A stretch of 64,000 bases of DNA from Pollenia angustigena. Its lineage: Eukaryota; Arthropoda; Insecta; Diptera; Polleniidae. Each line of letters starts with the position of its first letter. The first letter of the stretch is position 1. Positions 43,998-54,410 of this stretch are shown piece by piece. The position numbers and the translations under genes were made by a program. Below the pieces are notes generated by a model that worked only from the letters and a program-made list of their open reading frames with translations, was not told where the DNA came from and did not search any database. Location of the stretch: the NCBI GenBank assembly GCA_930367215.1, contig OV884057.1, positions 251,002,830-251,066,829 on the forward strand. Reading direction: 5' to 3'.

Positions 43998-45117
43998 ATA
44001 ATCCCTATTCCTAAAACCAACAGTGAATTCAGGCCGATTGCCATTCTACCGTTTCTATCGAAAGTCATGGAAAACCTCATAGCAAAACAAATCAATCAGT
44101 ACTTAGAAAGTAATAATTTTCTGTCTGATAGGCAATCGGGTTTCATGAAAGCTAGAAGCTGTACCACTGCCCTACTGGATGTGGCTGAAGACCTCAGATC
44201 AAAGTTGGATGAAAACTTGGTTGCTTTCCTAGTTCTTCTTGATCATAGTAAAGCATTTGATACGGTTTCTGTATGTACATTAACGACTTACCTGATGTTT
44301 TGACTGACAGCAAAGTCCATAAGTACGCTGATGACGTGCAGGTTTACATGGGTGCCCAAAATGTAAGTTCTTGTGTTAACTCTATAAATTGTGAATTAAA
44401 CAAAATTGACAGCTGGGCTAATGCCAATGGGCTATCCATCAACCCAGCCAAATCTAAATTTCGAAGTCTAACAGAGCATTTGAAGCACCGGAAGTTAACA
44501 TCAAGGGAAATAGAATCGAGTATGTTAAAACAGCTGAGAACCTTGGAGTTGTTTTTAATGTTCGGCTAACCTGGTCAAACCATATTAATGTCGTTGTGGG
44601 TAGAGTGTATAGTATGCTTCGCAACTTGTGGGCAGTAATAGATTCAACACCATTTCCCATACGAATGAAACTTGCAAAAACATATCTTATTCCTGTCCTA
44701 TTATACGGTTGTGAAATTTTTGCGAACTGTGACAGTGACGACCAACGAAAACTCAACTTAGCTTACAATAATATTGCAAGATATGTATTTCTTAAAGGAC
44801 GTCGTGACCACATTTCACTTTACTCGTATCAGATATTTCAAATTAAGTTTGATAACCTCTTGAAACTTAAATGCCTTATATTTTTACACAAGATTATTAT
44901 CTCTAAGCAGCCTATATATTTGTTCAATAGGATTCAATTTGCTAGATCTAACCGTGGAAGGAAGATTATTCAACAAAGATATAAGAGTCTTCTGTCACAT
45001 CGACAATTTTTCATTTATACCACAAGTCTTTGGAATTCTTTACCGAATTATATACAAAGCTTAGGCAATGCAAATGCGTTTAAAAAGGAGTTACATAAAT
45101 TTTTTTGTATTATGTAA
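43998..45117 (+). pseudogene. Jockey ORF2: RT remnant with palm deletion
   Basis: After the stop, FRPIAILPFLSKVMENLI and a FLSDRQSGFMKARSCTTAL block give the fingers, and FLVLLDHSKAFDTV gives the motif A Asp (~44245). The frame then jumps directly to MYINDLPDVL (44273) and KYADDVQVYM, the catalytic pair (~44325). The ~80-100 residues between, including the PQGSVLGP motif B, are deleted. Thumb and C-terminal parts follow in another frame (from 44596: LAKTYLIPVLLYGCEIFAN ... FIYTTSLWNSLPNYIQ) to the natural end at 45117. Confidence 0.85.
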
Positions 45118-46012
45118 TATATCAGTCTTACTATGTCTTATCACTGACTATCCAGTCTGATGCAGTTTTCTGTTTCTCTGTCTTTTTTTAATGTAATGTT
45201 ATTATTTTAATATTATTTCTTTTTAATTTCCTTAATTATATACGGTGATTATAAGTTTGATCTTATTCCCTAGCACTTTCATTTATAAGATAATTATCTT
45301 GTTTTGCTAGGATACAACTAAATTAAAATAAATAAAATAAATAAAATAAATCCGAAAATCCGAATAACACTAAAAAGTACTCAAAACAATCCTTAATGGG
45401 ATTACTTTCGAAGATCAATCCCGGAGTTTCTTGAAATAAGTTTAAAACTCTTAAATCAAGTAAAACAAGATTGAACTTTTTGTTGTGCTTAACCCTTCGG
45501 CTTACGCATGTTTTGATTTTCTATACACATTGAAAAAAGATTTTGCCAGACTCATGTGTACCAAGAAAGATAAAAAAGTAAATTTGAACTCTTGCTTCTC
45601 ATTTAGTTTATAATTTTGGTTAAATATGAACATTAAAATTCTAAAGAAAATACCATATCGGGTATGATGTTAGTGTTTTATCATTCTGTAAAGTGTAACA
45701 CGGGTTAGTAAATGAATCGTTATAACTTTTTCTTTCTAATTTCTTTTTTGGTTTTTTTCAAGCACGAATTTGGGATGAAATCAACTTTATAATACTTGAA
45801 TCAATCGCATTTTGAGATGGATTCAATCTTAGTTTTACTTAAGTCAATCTCATTTTTGGATTATTTCAAGTACGAAATCGGGATTGAATATGGATAATTT
45901 AAGTATTTTGAAAATCCGCACTTGAATAAATCTTTCTGTACTTGATTCAAGAAAATTCGTACTCACCGTACTATTAATTTCAGTAGGGATGGATTGATTT
46001 TTCTTTTTAGTG

Positions 46013-47699
46013 CACACATTTATTATATAGTAATGCAGTTTGGGATACAGGAGAAGGACAATCGAATATTCATTTTGGTAAGGGCATGGAGGTGTATTTG
46101 TCATTCAATAAGCCAGATGAATGGAAGGATCCAAGTGATCATGTGACTGATTGCTATTTCTGAATGAAAAAAGTGCAAGGCGAAAAAACGGCACAGTAAC
46201 CTATTTATCTCGATATGAAATTAGTTACAAAAACATTATTTTCTGTACCCAAAACAAAATCGTCTAGCATTAAAATAACATCAGCTAATAAAGAAGAAGA
46301 CATGGATCTGAGTCTTTAATCGAATGGAGATTGAAATATTAAACTAATGAGTCAAAGTGCACTGAATGATTTATATCGTGACCTAAACTTGGCAAGAGAT
46401 TTGAAGTTGCTGGCTTCACGTTTGAAAAAAGAGGATTTTTGAACTCAGGGACGCGTTATTTTGCTAGTGCAATCGCTTAAATTTATTTATTATAACTCTT
46501 TCCAGAAAGAAGTAAGCGGGTATTAGGAAGCAAAGGAAAGAAGTTTAGTTTCTAAACTAATCAATTTCGTTTCTTAAAACAAGAAAATCAAAATAATTTC
46601 TTGATTTCACCTTATATCGTCCATATTTAGTAAAGTTTTTATAAATTAAGAAAATTCAAATTGAGATATTTTACTAATTGTATGGCAACTTTTTTATATT
46701 TTGTCTGATTATAAAAATTTTATGATACGCGTGCCATATTAATGTTCAGCAGCCCCAATTTAGCTTAGAAAACATCTAATTTTTGAGGTTATGCCAAAAA
46801 GTTGAAAATTTGTAAACCAGTGTTATTTATTATCTATGATGACATATAAAAACTTAAAATTTTGTTAATAATTTTTTTTTTTTTAAATTTTAAGTGTATA
46901 AATATTGAAAAAATTTAAAAAATTAATAAAACATTTTCCATTCTGAACAATATTTCATTCGATGTTGCAACTGCTCAATGAAAGGCATTTCTAGTTACAC
47001 CATTTTAGCTTGGAAATTAGTCTAATCTGACTATTGACATCCAGTCTGCCTATTGACACTAATCGAATGACTAGTAAGAAAACTAATTCCAATTATTTTG
47101 CGCACATCTAATGCAACCTCAATGAAGCAATAGCCAGAACCAAACTCCAACACTGTTGTTATCGTCATCATCATTGTTTTCCATTACATGTCAACACAAC
47201 GCTTAAATGCCCACCAACAATGACACTTGTTTTAACTCGCACATTTTACCAGAGAGAATTGCCTTATAACGTCCATTGTTTTTGTGACTTTTACGCATAA
47301 TAATTGACAATTTTGAAATTAAAATTCTGAATGCAATTTAAAAATTGCTGAAATTTCATTTCATCTTTTACTTTTTTGTAACATTTTAAAGCAACATAAT
47401 TTCTTATATGATGACATTTGTAGCATATGTAAGAGCGCAGAAAAGCTAAAACTACTGTAGCATACTTTTGTGGACACAAGTTAAAACCTCTGAAAATAAA
47501 GTTTCGTTTAGATTTTAGTTCAAGCTGTTACAAAAAAAAAAAAAAAAAAAATACCATTTAAAAAAACCACAGGCGCAACTAAATTTTAGCATTTTTGCAT
47601 TTAAGGGGTTATTTTTCAATTTATAATAATTTGAATTGCAAAAAAAAAAAAAAAATATTTCGTGGTCACAAACTTTATCTGACCTCTTTACAAAATAAA
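46013..47699. other. AT-rich spacer
   Basis: No gene is recognised. A runs lie at ~47531-47550 and ~47640-47655. Confidence 0.45.
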
Positions 47700-48420
47700 A
47701 TTAATCATAGAATAGAAAAGTTGTACACTAAAGACATTTAACTTTAGAGAAATTTTTCACCCAAAAAGTAATTTTTATAACAAGAATGACACTTAAGAAA
47801 GTCACTTTATGTAAAAAAATCGGTTTTTACACAATAGCTCCTTTTTACCTTAAAATTTACTTTTTATCAACAAAAAAAAAAAAAATCAGATTTTACATAA
47901 AAACAATCACTTGATACTCAAAAATGATAAAAAACAACTTTTTACATAAAAATTAGCTTTTTACAGAAAAATATCACCATTTAAAAAAACTCTTTATAAC
48001 TCTTTATTTTTACACAAAAAAGTCACTATTAAAATCAAAAAGGTCACTTTTTACATTAAGGCCAGTTTTCACAACTGACCGATAGCTAAAGGCAGATTTT
48101 ATCGGCCGTATAAAAAGTGTTCCATTATAACAACTTTACTTTAACCTACCAGGTAGGATTAACTTTAATCTACTTTATCGCTCACTTAAGGTTAAAGTAA
48201 AGTTTTAATAATAAAACACTTTTTAACGGGCCCTTTCAAGTCTACTTTAAGCTATCGGTAAGTTGTGAAAACGGGCCTAAAAGACATATTTTACCAACAA
48301 GGTTAGTTTTAACTCAAATAGGAACGGCTTAATATTTTACACAAAAGAGCGACTTTTTTTTACATGAAAAGCTAACTTTGGTGTAAAAAAAATATATTAT
48401 ATAAGTTCTCATCGTTCCTA
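47700..48420. repeat. Degenerate low-complexity array (TTTTTACANAAAAA-like)
   Basis: Irregular ~25-35-bp units of T-run, ACA and A-run with CACTTT or GTAC cores, similar in style to 17781-18960. A PIF/Harbinger-type MITE lies inside. Confidence 0.55.
48060..48277. mobile_element. 218-bp MITE, TAA target duplication
   Basis: The ends GGCCAGTTTTCACAACT and GGCCCGTTTTCACAACT continue as an inverted repeat through ACCGATAGCT-AAAG. TAA flanks both sides (48057-48059, 48278-48280), a PIF/Harbinger-type 3-bp duplication. Non-coding. Confidence 0.8.
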
Positions 48421-50984
48421 CAAGGACATTGAGCCTTTATAAAATTCATGAAAATATCCCTGCTTTTGCTAACGCCTTCATTTCCGCCCCCCAACTCTTG
48501 CCACTGCTGTTTACCTCGGCCTCAATCCATGTGTGGGCGTCCACTTCATCTATTCCTTTGCGGGTTCCAGTCTATGGTAGATTTTGGATGTCGTTAGTGT
48601 TCAGCGCCATTAACGCCTCCTTATCTCAATTGAAAGGGTGTCTAGGCCTTTTCTAACTTACTTGGTTAATAATATGTTTCGGCGCTAAAGAAAATATTCT
48701 TGTAGAAGGTCAGTTTTTGTGAAAAAGTGTAGATCTACACATTAAATCCTATTTTAGTACAATTCCTATTTTAACTTTAAAATCCCCCCGGGGATATGCA
48801 GGGAAACATCCAAAGGATATGTATATCACCTATTGCTGTTACATCGGCCGGGGAAATCAGGTGCTGTCATTAACTGAAATTCGGCAGAATTCAAGATTAA
48901 CGAACTACATGGGACTTCGGCGCCAGCTAACTGATTGTCCACTACATGTGGGAAAGTTCAGCCTGCTGGCGGATATTTTTGGGTGCTGTTTTTATTCAAT
49001 ATATATTTCATGCTTGCTTCAAAAATGCATAGGAGGCTTGATAGCCCCAACTCCTTAGCAAGGAGCGAGTGTATAATTAATCGAGTTAGTCATCGTCCAG
49101 ACTTGCAATTTTTTTTGCACTTATGTGTTTATGGGTGAGAGAGATAAGAAGATCGGGGAGGAGAGCTCAGTTTCATGAGCTATGATATTCTGTTTTGTTT
49201 TGTAAATCTATCACTTATTAATTTGAAGTTGGCTGTACGTGTATTTCTATTTTTATACATATAAAATATAAAAGGAAAAAGTTAAAAATACAAAATTGCA
49301 TAATCTGGACACTAGTGCAATTTCAAGCAGAATTTAAAAAAAATTTGCAAGTCTGGTCGATGCCTTATACAGACAAATTGGTTCCCGTTGTGTTGTCATG
49401 TTACATCGTCTCCCAATGTTCCTACGTTAACTGGCTGTTGACATTCTCACCAAAACATCTGGTTGATTCAATGAAGGAATGGATCCTGTTTAAATTAACG
49501 TCAGAGAGACAGATTTTGTCCCTTGGGATTCTTTGACCATCTGTTCTAATAACTTAACTTAAAATACTTTCTTTAAACTCAAATTATCTAATCCAAACGT
49601 CTGAATTTGCATATGAGGCTGATCCTGCACATACTTTCCAAATACTCCTCGTATATTCATAGAAAAAGTTTAAACGTAGCATAAAAATTCCCAGAGAAAA
49701 ATATGTATATTGAAGTAGTTGAATATACACTGCCGTTTCCTGTTTGTTGTGAATTAGTAATAGTTTGTTTAAATTACACGAAAAACAAAAAAAAAAAAAC
49801 AAAAAAATATAAAAAAATACAACATAAAACAACATAACAAAACAAATTCAAAACCAAAAAATGTACATACGAGGAAGAGTACTTGTATAACTAAAATGTT
49901 AAATGTAGAATTTTAACTTTGTACTTTTCAATGAATCACTCTGGTGCAGGCTCTACCTATCCAGTCTTCCATTTATTTATGCTGCCTTATAAATGAACTT
50001 CTTGCTACTCGAAATAATTTTTGCCCCAATACAACCCCTTTTAAATTGAGGAACTCCTTCATTTATGTAATTTGTAAGGTTTTTTCCCCAGAGTATTTTG
50101 CTGTTTTTGTTTAGATGAAGTTTCAAAATTCTGTTGCACTCATTCACATCTTAATCGGTCGGATTGAATTTTTTTCATTTGCATAAAAATTTGATTATTT
50201 CAGTTTTAGGAAAAGTTAAAGTCTAAATGAGAATTAAAAAAAACAATATTCATTTTATTTTTGTTATTTGGCAAGTTTGTGTTGTACTGTCAACAACCAT
50301 ATTGTTTTTCTTGTTGTTGTTGTTAGTTGAAGTTGAATGTTGTCTGCCATTTAATTTTTATCATATCGATCGTTGTGTTTGAAACTTTTAAAATGTCATC
50401 TTTTTAATGTTTAAGGATGCCATTAATGTTGTTACAAAAATACGACAAACTTTTAAAATGTTGCTTTTAAATGGCAAATTTAATAAGAAACCTCTTGGGG
50501 TTTAAAAAAAATTTGGGGAAGACAATTTAGCAAGAGTACAACTTTTTCTAAAGTTCTGAAAGTTATGGGATTATTTTACTAGTTTTTGTTTTGGTAGTTC
50601 AGGTTCAAGATTGTGTTCTTTCGACAATAAATATAAAAAAATTTTCTTTAATTATATTTTGTTTTTTATAACAAGAGACATTAGTGTAGTTTCTTTTTCT
50701 TAATAATTAAATTTTTAAGAAATTTTCGCGTTATTTAGAAAAATATTTTGTTATTTTTAAATCGAAACCAAATTGGGAGATTTTTTGAAAGAGAAAACGA
50801 AATGCCCTCAACAACTTAAGAAAATTCCCTAAATAAAAATTTTAATATGTTTTGCTTTCCAAATCAAATTTCTAATGAATTCTTTTCAAATCTTTCACAG
50901 ACCAACCCGAATAAGAGCTTTTTTTTGCCATTTATGTTAACTTAGTTGGCATACTTACGAAAAAGCTTCAACGTTGTGCCATGA
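48421..50984. other. Spacer with two GC-richer unassigned blocks
   Basis: 48430-48650 and 48785-49060 are GC-richer than the surroundings and have open frames, but I recognise no domain; decayed LINE sequence is possible. The rest is AT-rich, with an A-rich stretch at ~49785-49810. Confidence 0.35.
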
Positions 50985-51113
50985 ACAGTAGTTACTTTCT
51001 TAAAAAGAGTTACGAACGCTATTAAGGGTTGTGTTCGTATACACAAACACAAAAAAATAGATATAATTTCATGGTGTGTGACCCGTACGCCAAATAATGT
51101 TTATTTTCGAACA
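50985..51113. mobile_element. hAT-type MITE G, right-end fragment
   Basis: It matches the right third of the full element at 62292-62836 (GTTACGAACG-TATTAAGGGTTG ... TGTTTATTTTCGAACACTG). The left part is missing. Confidence 0.7.
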
Positions 51114-51135
51114 CTGATTTAAAGGGTCACGGCAC

Positions 51136-51240
51136 TCCCTTACTACGAAGCAGGTTTGTAAGGGAGAATATTAAAGAATACAAACTGAGCTGACCGTTAA
51201 ATTCAACTGGTTTTAAATGCGTTGAAAAAAAACGGATTTT
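51136..51240. mobile_element. Fragment of the ACGAAGCAGGTTTG MITE
   Basis: CTTACTACGAAGCAGGTTTG and the following GTAAGGGAGAATATTAAAG match an end of the MITE at 18977-19213. No opposite end is seen. Confidence 0.5.
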
Positions 51241-51284
51241 GTGCATTGCTCAATAGTTGGGGGTATTGCATTAAAAATTGATTA

Positions 51285-51860
51285 AAATCAGCAGTGGACT
51301 GTCACTAAATAAAACTGCAAAAAAATTATTTTGCATTTTTTTCTACAAGCTTTAGTGATGATTGTTATTTTTTAACCACAACTAAAAATATTTAGTGAAG
51401 TTGCGAATTTTTTCACTATCACTTAACGCAGATTGAGTGCATAAATCTGCACTCAACTCAAATAGTGCAAAATTTGAAATTGCAATCAAAAAAGCTGCAG
51501 TGCAACTTTGTATATGCATGGTTTTAGATTTGTTTTGAGAATATGCATTAATTAAGAACATTTAACAAAATGAATTTTGTCAATTACGGTATAATCATTG
51601 ACTTTAATCATAAAAAAAACAATTCTTTAATTTTAAATTTAGTGCAACATTTTGAGTTGCACTCGAAAGTTGCAATAAACTGATGATTGCTTATTTTAAA
51701 TCAAACTATTTTTTTTTTTGAGTGCAACATTTTTTTACATCACTAGGCTGCAAATTTTCAATTCATCACTCAACATCAACAAAATGATGACAATATTTTT
51801 GCACTATCACTAAGTGTGAGTTGAAACTGCAAAATGAGTGCACTACCGCCATCTACGATT
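51285..51860. repeat. Region rich in TGCACTCAA / TTGAGTGCA motifs
   Basis: GAGTGCA, TTGAGTTGCACTC, CACTATCACTAAG and their complements recur irregularly, suggesting a decayed TIR element with palindromic subterminal motifs. The boundaries are unclear. Confidence 0.4.
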
Positions 51861-51905
51861 GCTTTTAAGTGGAAACTTGCCATATAAAAGTTCATGCCTT
51901 CACTC

Positions 51906-52020
51906 AGTGATGCCAAGTGTAGAGAATTTTCCCTTTTTGTAGGGATTTTTTTCGAAAATTTTCAAGCGTAGGGAAAAAGGACATATTATTTATTTTTAGG
52001 CAAATGTAAGGAATTTGCAA
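51906..52020. mobile_element. hAT-like end fragment
   Basis: CAGTGATGCCAAGTGTAGAG and the following TAGGGATTTTTTTCGAAAA resemble the hAT-like ends in the fold-back arms (13585). No right end is found. Confidence 0.5.
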
Positions 52021-52374
52021 AATTGTATCTCATTTTCAATATATTACCTAAAATATACATCTAATTTTCATTTAAAAATGAAAATATTTCATAAACAATA
52101 GCATTTTAGTACAAATGTAGTATTTTTTAAAAGAAACCATATTTATATTTGTTAACATTTTGTAACTGATTTGGGAACGGCTAGACATTCCATTTTGGAG
52201 CTTATACAGGAATTTCGTCGTATATAAAAGATGAATTCCGCAAGGTTCATACAATATATATCAAAAACTAGAAAATCACCCAAATTCGGTTGAACTGTAT
52301 TTTTCTAAACGCTAACCGCAAACCAAGGATCCGAAGACGCAATCTTCCACCTCGCTAGGACCTTCTAAGCGTTA

Positions 52375-52779
52375 ATGTTAATATATGTACCAGGATTGGG
52401 ACTATTTGTTAGTTTTAATAGTTCACCAGAGAGTAAGTTTAACGAAATACATTCCAAAACCAGAAACGTAGTTGAAAGAACCATTGTGGTCTTAAAAAAC
52501 AGATTTCGTTGTTTGCTGGGAGCAAGACAGCTCTACTATACGGCTGAGTTTGCTGGAAAAATTACTTCAGTTTGTGCCGCTTTGCATAATATATGTATGC
52601 ACTACAAAATCGAATCGCCTGAAACACACATGGAAGAGGAATTGAATTTAGCCGACTATGGTGATGATAACAATTTAAATGCATCAAATATAAGACTTAG
52701 ATTAATGCCAACAACTAACTATGTAATTAAAATTTATTTTTTAAAAAACAAAAGAAACATTTTCTATGTAGTAAAATAA
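52375..52779 (+). pseudogene. Harbinger nuclease (HARBI1-like), C-terminal part
   Basis: 134 codons of the DDE nuclease of a PIF/Harbinger transposon, which works with a Myb-like partner to cut at 3-bp TWA sites. The run FNEIHSKTRNVVERTIVVLK followed by NRFRCLLGARQLYYT and KITSVCAALHNICMHYKIE is the conserved C-terminal block with the catalytic Glu in VVERT. The first two catalytic Asp are absent, because no homologous sequence precedes it, so it is 5' truncated; the family is normally ~350-400 residues. It ends at 52779, 51 bp from the convergent stop of the Myb-like gene, the usual two-gene Harbinger layout. The last ~30 residues are unusual and may be read-through of decayed sequence. Confidence 0.88.
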
Positions 52780-52830
52780 TGTTTTCAAACAATAAAAAAA
52801 CAACGTTTTACATATTATTTTTAAATAATT

Positions 52831-54410
52831 CTAGTTCGATTGTTTGTTTTTTATTTCAAGTTCCGCTTTTCGCATTTCTAGCAATGCTCTTCTATGTTCA
52901 TCTTTTTTTTTTAATCGACTTTGTATAGCTTCCACACACAGAAAAAAATACCAATGTTAAAATAACATTGCGAAATGTTGATTGAGAATCATGGTAAATT
53001 TCTGCAAAAGTATGCCCTTTATTTAAATTTATCATTATTTTATATTAATTTTAAATGAAAAATATTAAAATAATCTTTAATCACGTTTATTTAATATTAT
53101 TCACTGTTAAAATAACATTGTTCAATATTGAATCCATAAAAACCTTTTTTATATTAAAATCAAAAGTTTATCTTGTTAAATTAACATGCATACACACTTA
53201 AGTATGTATATCTTTTTATTTTCATGTTTAAAATATGTTATAAAAAGAAGACAATTCCCGTATTCTTTTAATTAAAATTATTTAGGTAAATAGTACATCA
53301 AGTTTTCAAAGTAGAATGATGACGAAAACGATATCGGGCCATTCTGCTGATGCTTCTTTTAACAAAGGAGATACGAAATAAGTGAAACATGTGTTACAGG
53401 GGTAAGTGTTTTAAATTATTCTTAAATAAATGCATATGTTGTCTTCACACTGTTATATCACACTCCAACCAATTTGATTCTACATGAAATTCACGTTGTT
53501 TCAACTTTAAATAACTTTCATTCAACGTGATTCGGATTGTTATTTCAATATTAATTACATTTTGCTCTAACTTTACTGCAATGTTAAATTAACATGAATT
53601 ATAGTTATTTTAAAAGAAAAAAATGTTGTTCGCAAGTTATTGTAAAATCATGTTAAATTAACATAAAACAACAATGAAGCAAAATCACTACTGAAAAATG
53701 TAAAATCAACCTTGTTTTGAACGAATTTACATTGATTTTTTTCTGTGTGCACTTTTCTTCTTTTATTTTGAATGATTTTCGAGAATATCTCTCTATTTCC
53801 GACAAATTTTTGTTTAATACAGCGCATAATTCCCCTTGAAATTTTACTTTCTTCTCTAAAAGGGAAATCTTTTGATTTTCCTTGTTGTTTTTAGCCTTCT
53901 TCACTAAAGCAGAGGTATTGGGCTCCACGTTTTCGTCTAAACTAGTATCACCAGTAACTTATTTTCCATAATTTTCTTTAGTTGTTACTGTTGGCTCTGG
54001 AGAAATACGTCGAAGTCTCTTTAGTCCAAATGGGTCTTTATGACTAACGACAGAGTTCATATCTAAAAGATTGACAACAGCCTCTTCGATTGGTGACAAA
54101 GTAAACTGCTTAAAGGAGCCTCCACCCGTTGCATGGCTCTCTGCTTTGTTGTGTGCTAGTTTCCTTTTTAGTTTGCATTTTAGGTCAGACCACTCTTTTA
54201 TTCACCCTTCGCCATTGCGTGAAGGAGGGCCAATGCTATTTAATTCATCAACAATCTCGTTCCATTCTTCCTTTATATTAATTTTATTTAAAGTTTTATG
54301 ATAGCATTTTGCTAAGTAGGGTTTTCTCTCCATTATTTCGACCAGTGACCATGTTCTGTAACTTTCGCGTCGAGAAACTTTTCGATTGAAATGTGTGAAA
54401 TGAAACAAAA
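52831..54410 (-). pseudogene. Harbinger Myb/SANT-like protein, split by TIR element
   Basis: DNA-binding partner of the nuclease. On the minus strand the Myb/SANT-like domain reads RTWSLVEIMERKPYLAKCYH, INIKEEWNEIVDELNSIGPP, a TGA, then IKEWSDLKCKLKRKLAH and ATGGGSFKQFTLSPIEEAVV. A second stop after KENYGK precedes a charged coiled-coil region (NTSALVKKAKNNKENQKISL...SEIERYSRKSFKIKEEK). Element B (52935-53749) interrupts here, and the coiled coil resumes beyond it as EAIQSRLKKKDEHRRALLEM to a TAG at 52831-52833. The gene is tail-to-tail with the nuclease. Two stops and the insertion make it inactive. Confidence 0.78.
52935..53749. mobile_element. TIR element B, TGTTAAATTAACA-rich (815 bp)
   Basis: A perfect 15-bp inverted repeat CACACAGAAAAAAAT forms the ends. 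Inside, the palindrome ATGTTAAAWTAACAT occurs at 52953-52969, 53103-53120, 53173-53188, 53581-53594 and 53650-53664. A core at ~53230-53370 (TAGAATGATGACGAAAACG...) is related to 205-360 of element A. It is inserted in the Harbinger Myb-like gene. No coding sequence. Confidence 0.8.

Larger units (their letters stand above)
41605..45352 (+). mobile_element. Jockey-clade LINE with internal deletion
   Basis: The order is ORF1 C-terminus, ORF2 endonuclease and partial reverse transcriptase, 3' untranslated region and an (AAATA)n-type tail at 45324-45352. It is 5' truncated in ORF1 and has lost the central RT palm. It lies inside TIR element F. Confidence 0.85.
41425..46012. mobile_element. TIR element F (~165-bp arms) interrupted by a LINE
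   Basis: 41425-41590 and 45850-46012 are inverted copies: CACTCAGAAGAAAAATCA versus CACTAAAAAGAAAAATCA, followed by CCATCC, TTAATAGTA, CAAGT(C/A)CAGAAAGAT and GCGGATTTTC-like phrases. The subterminal parts contain CTTGATTCAAG-type palindromes. A Jockey LINE occupies the middle. The arms are diverged, so the element is old. Confidence 0.7.
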
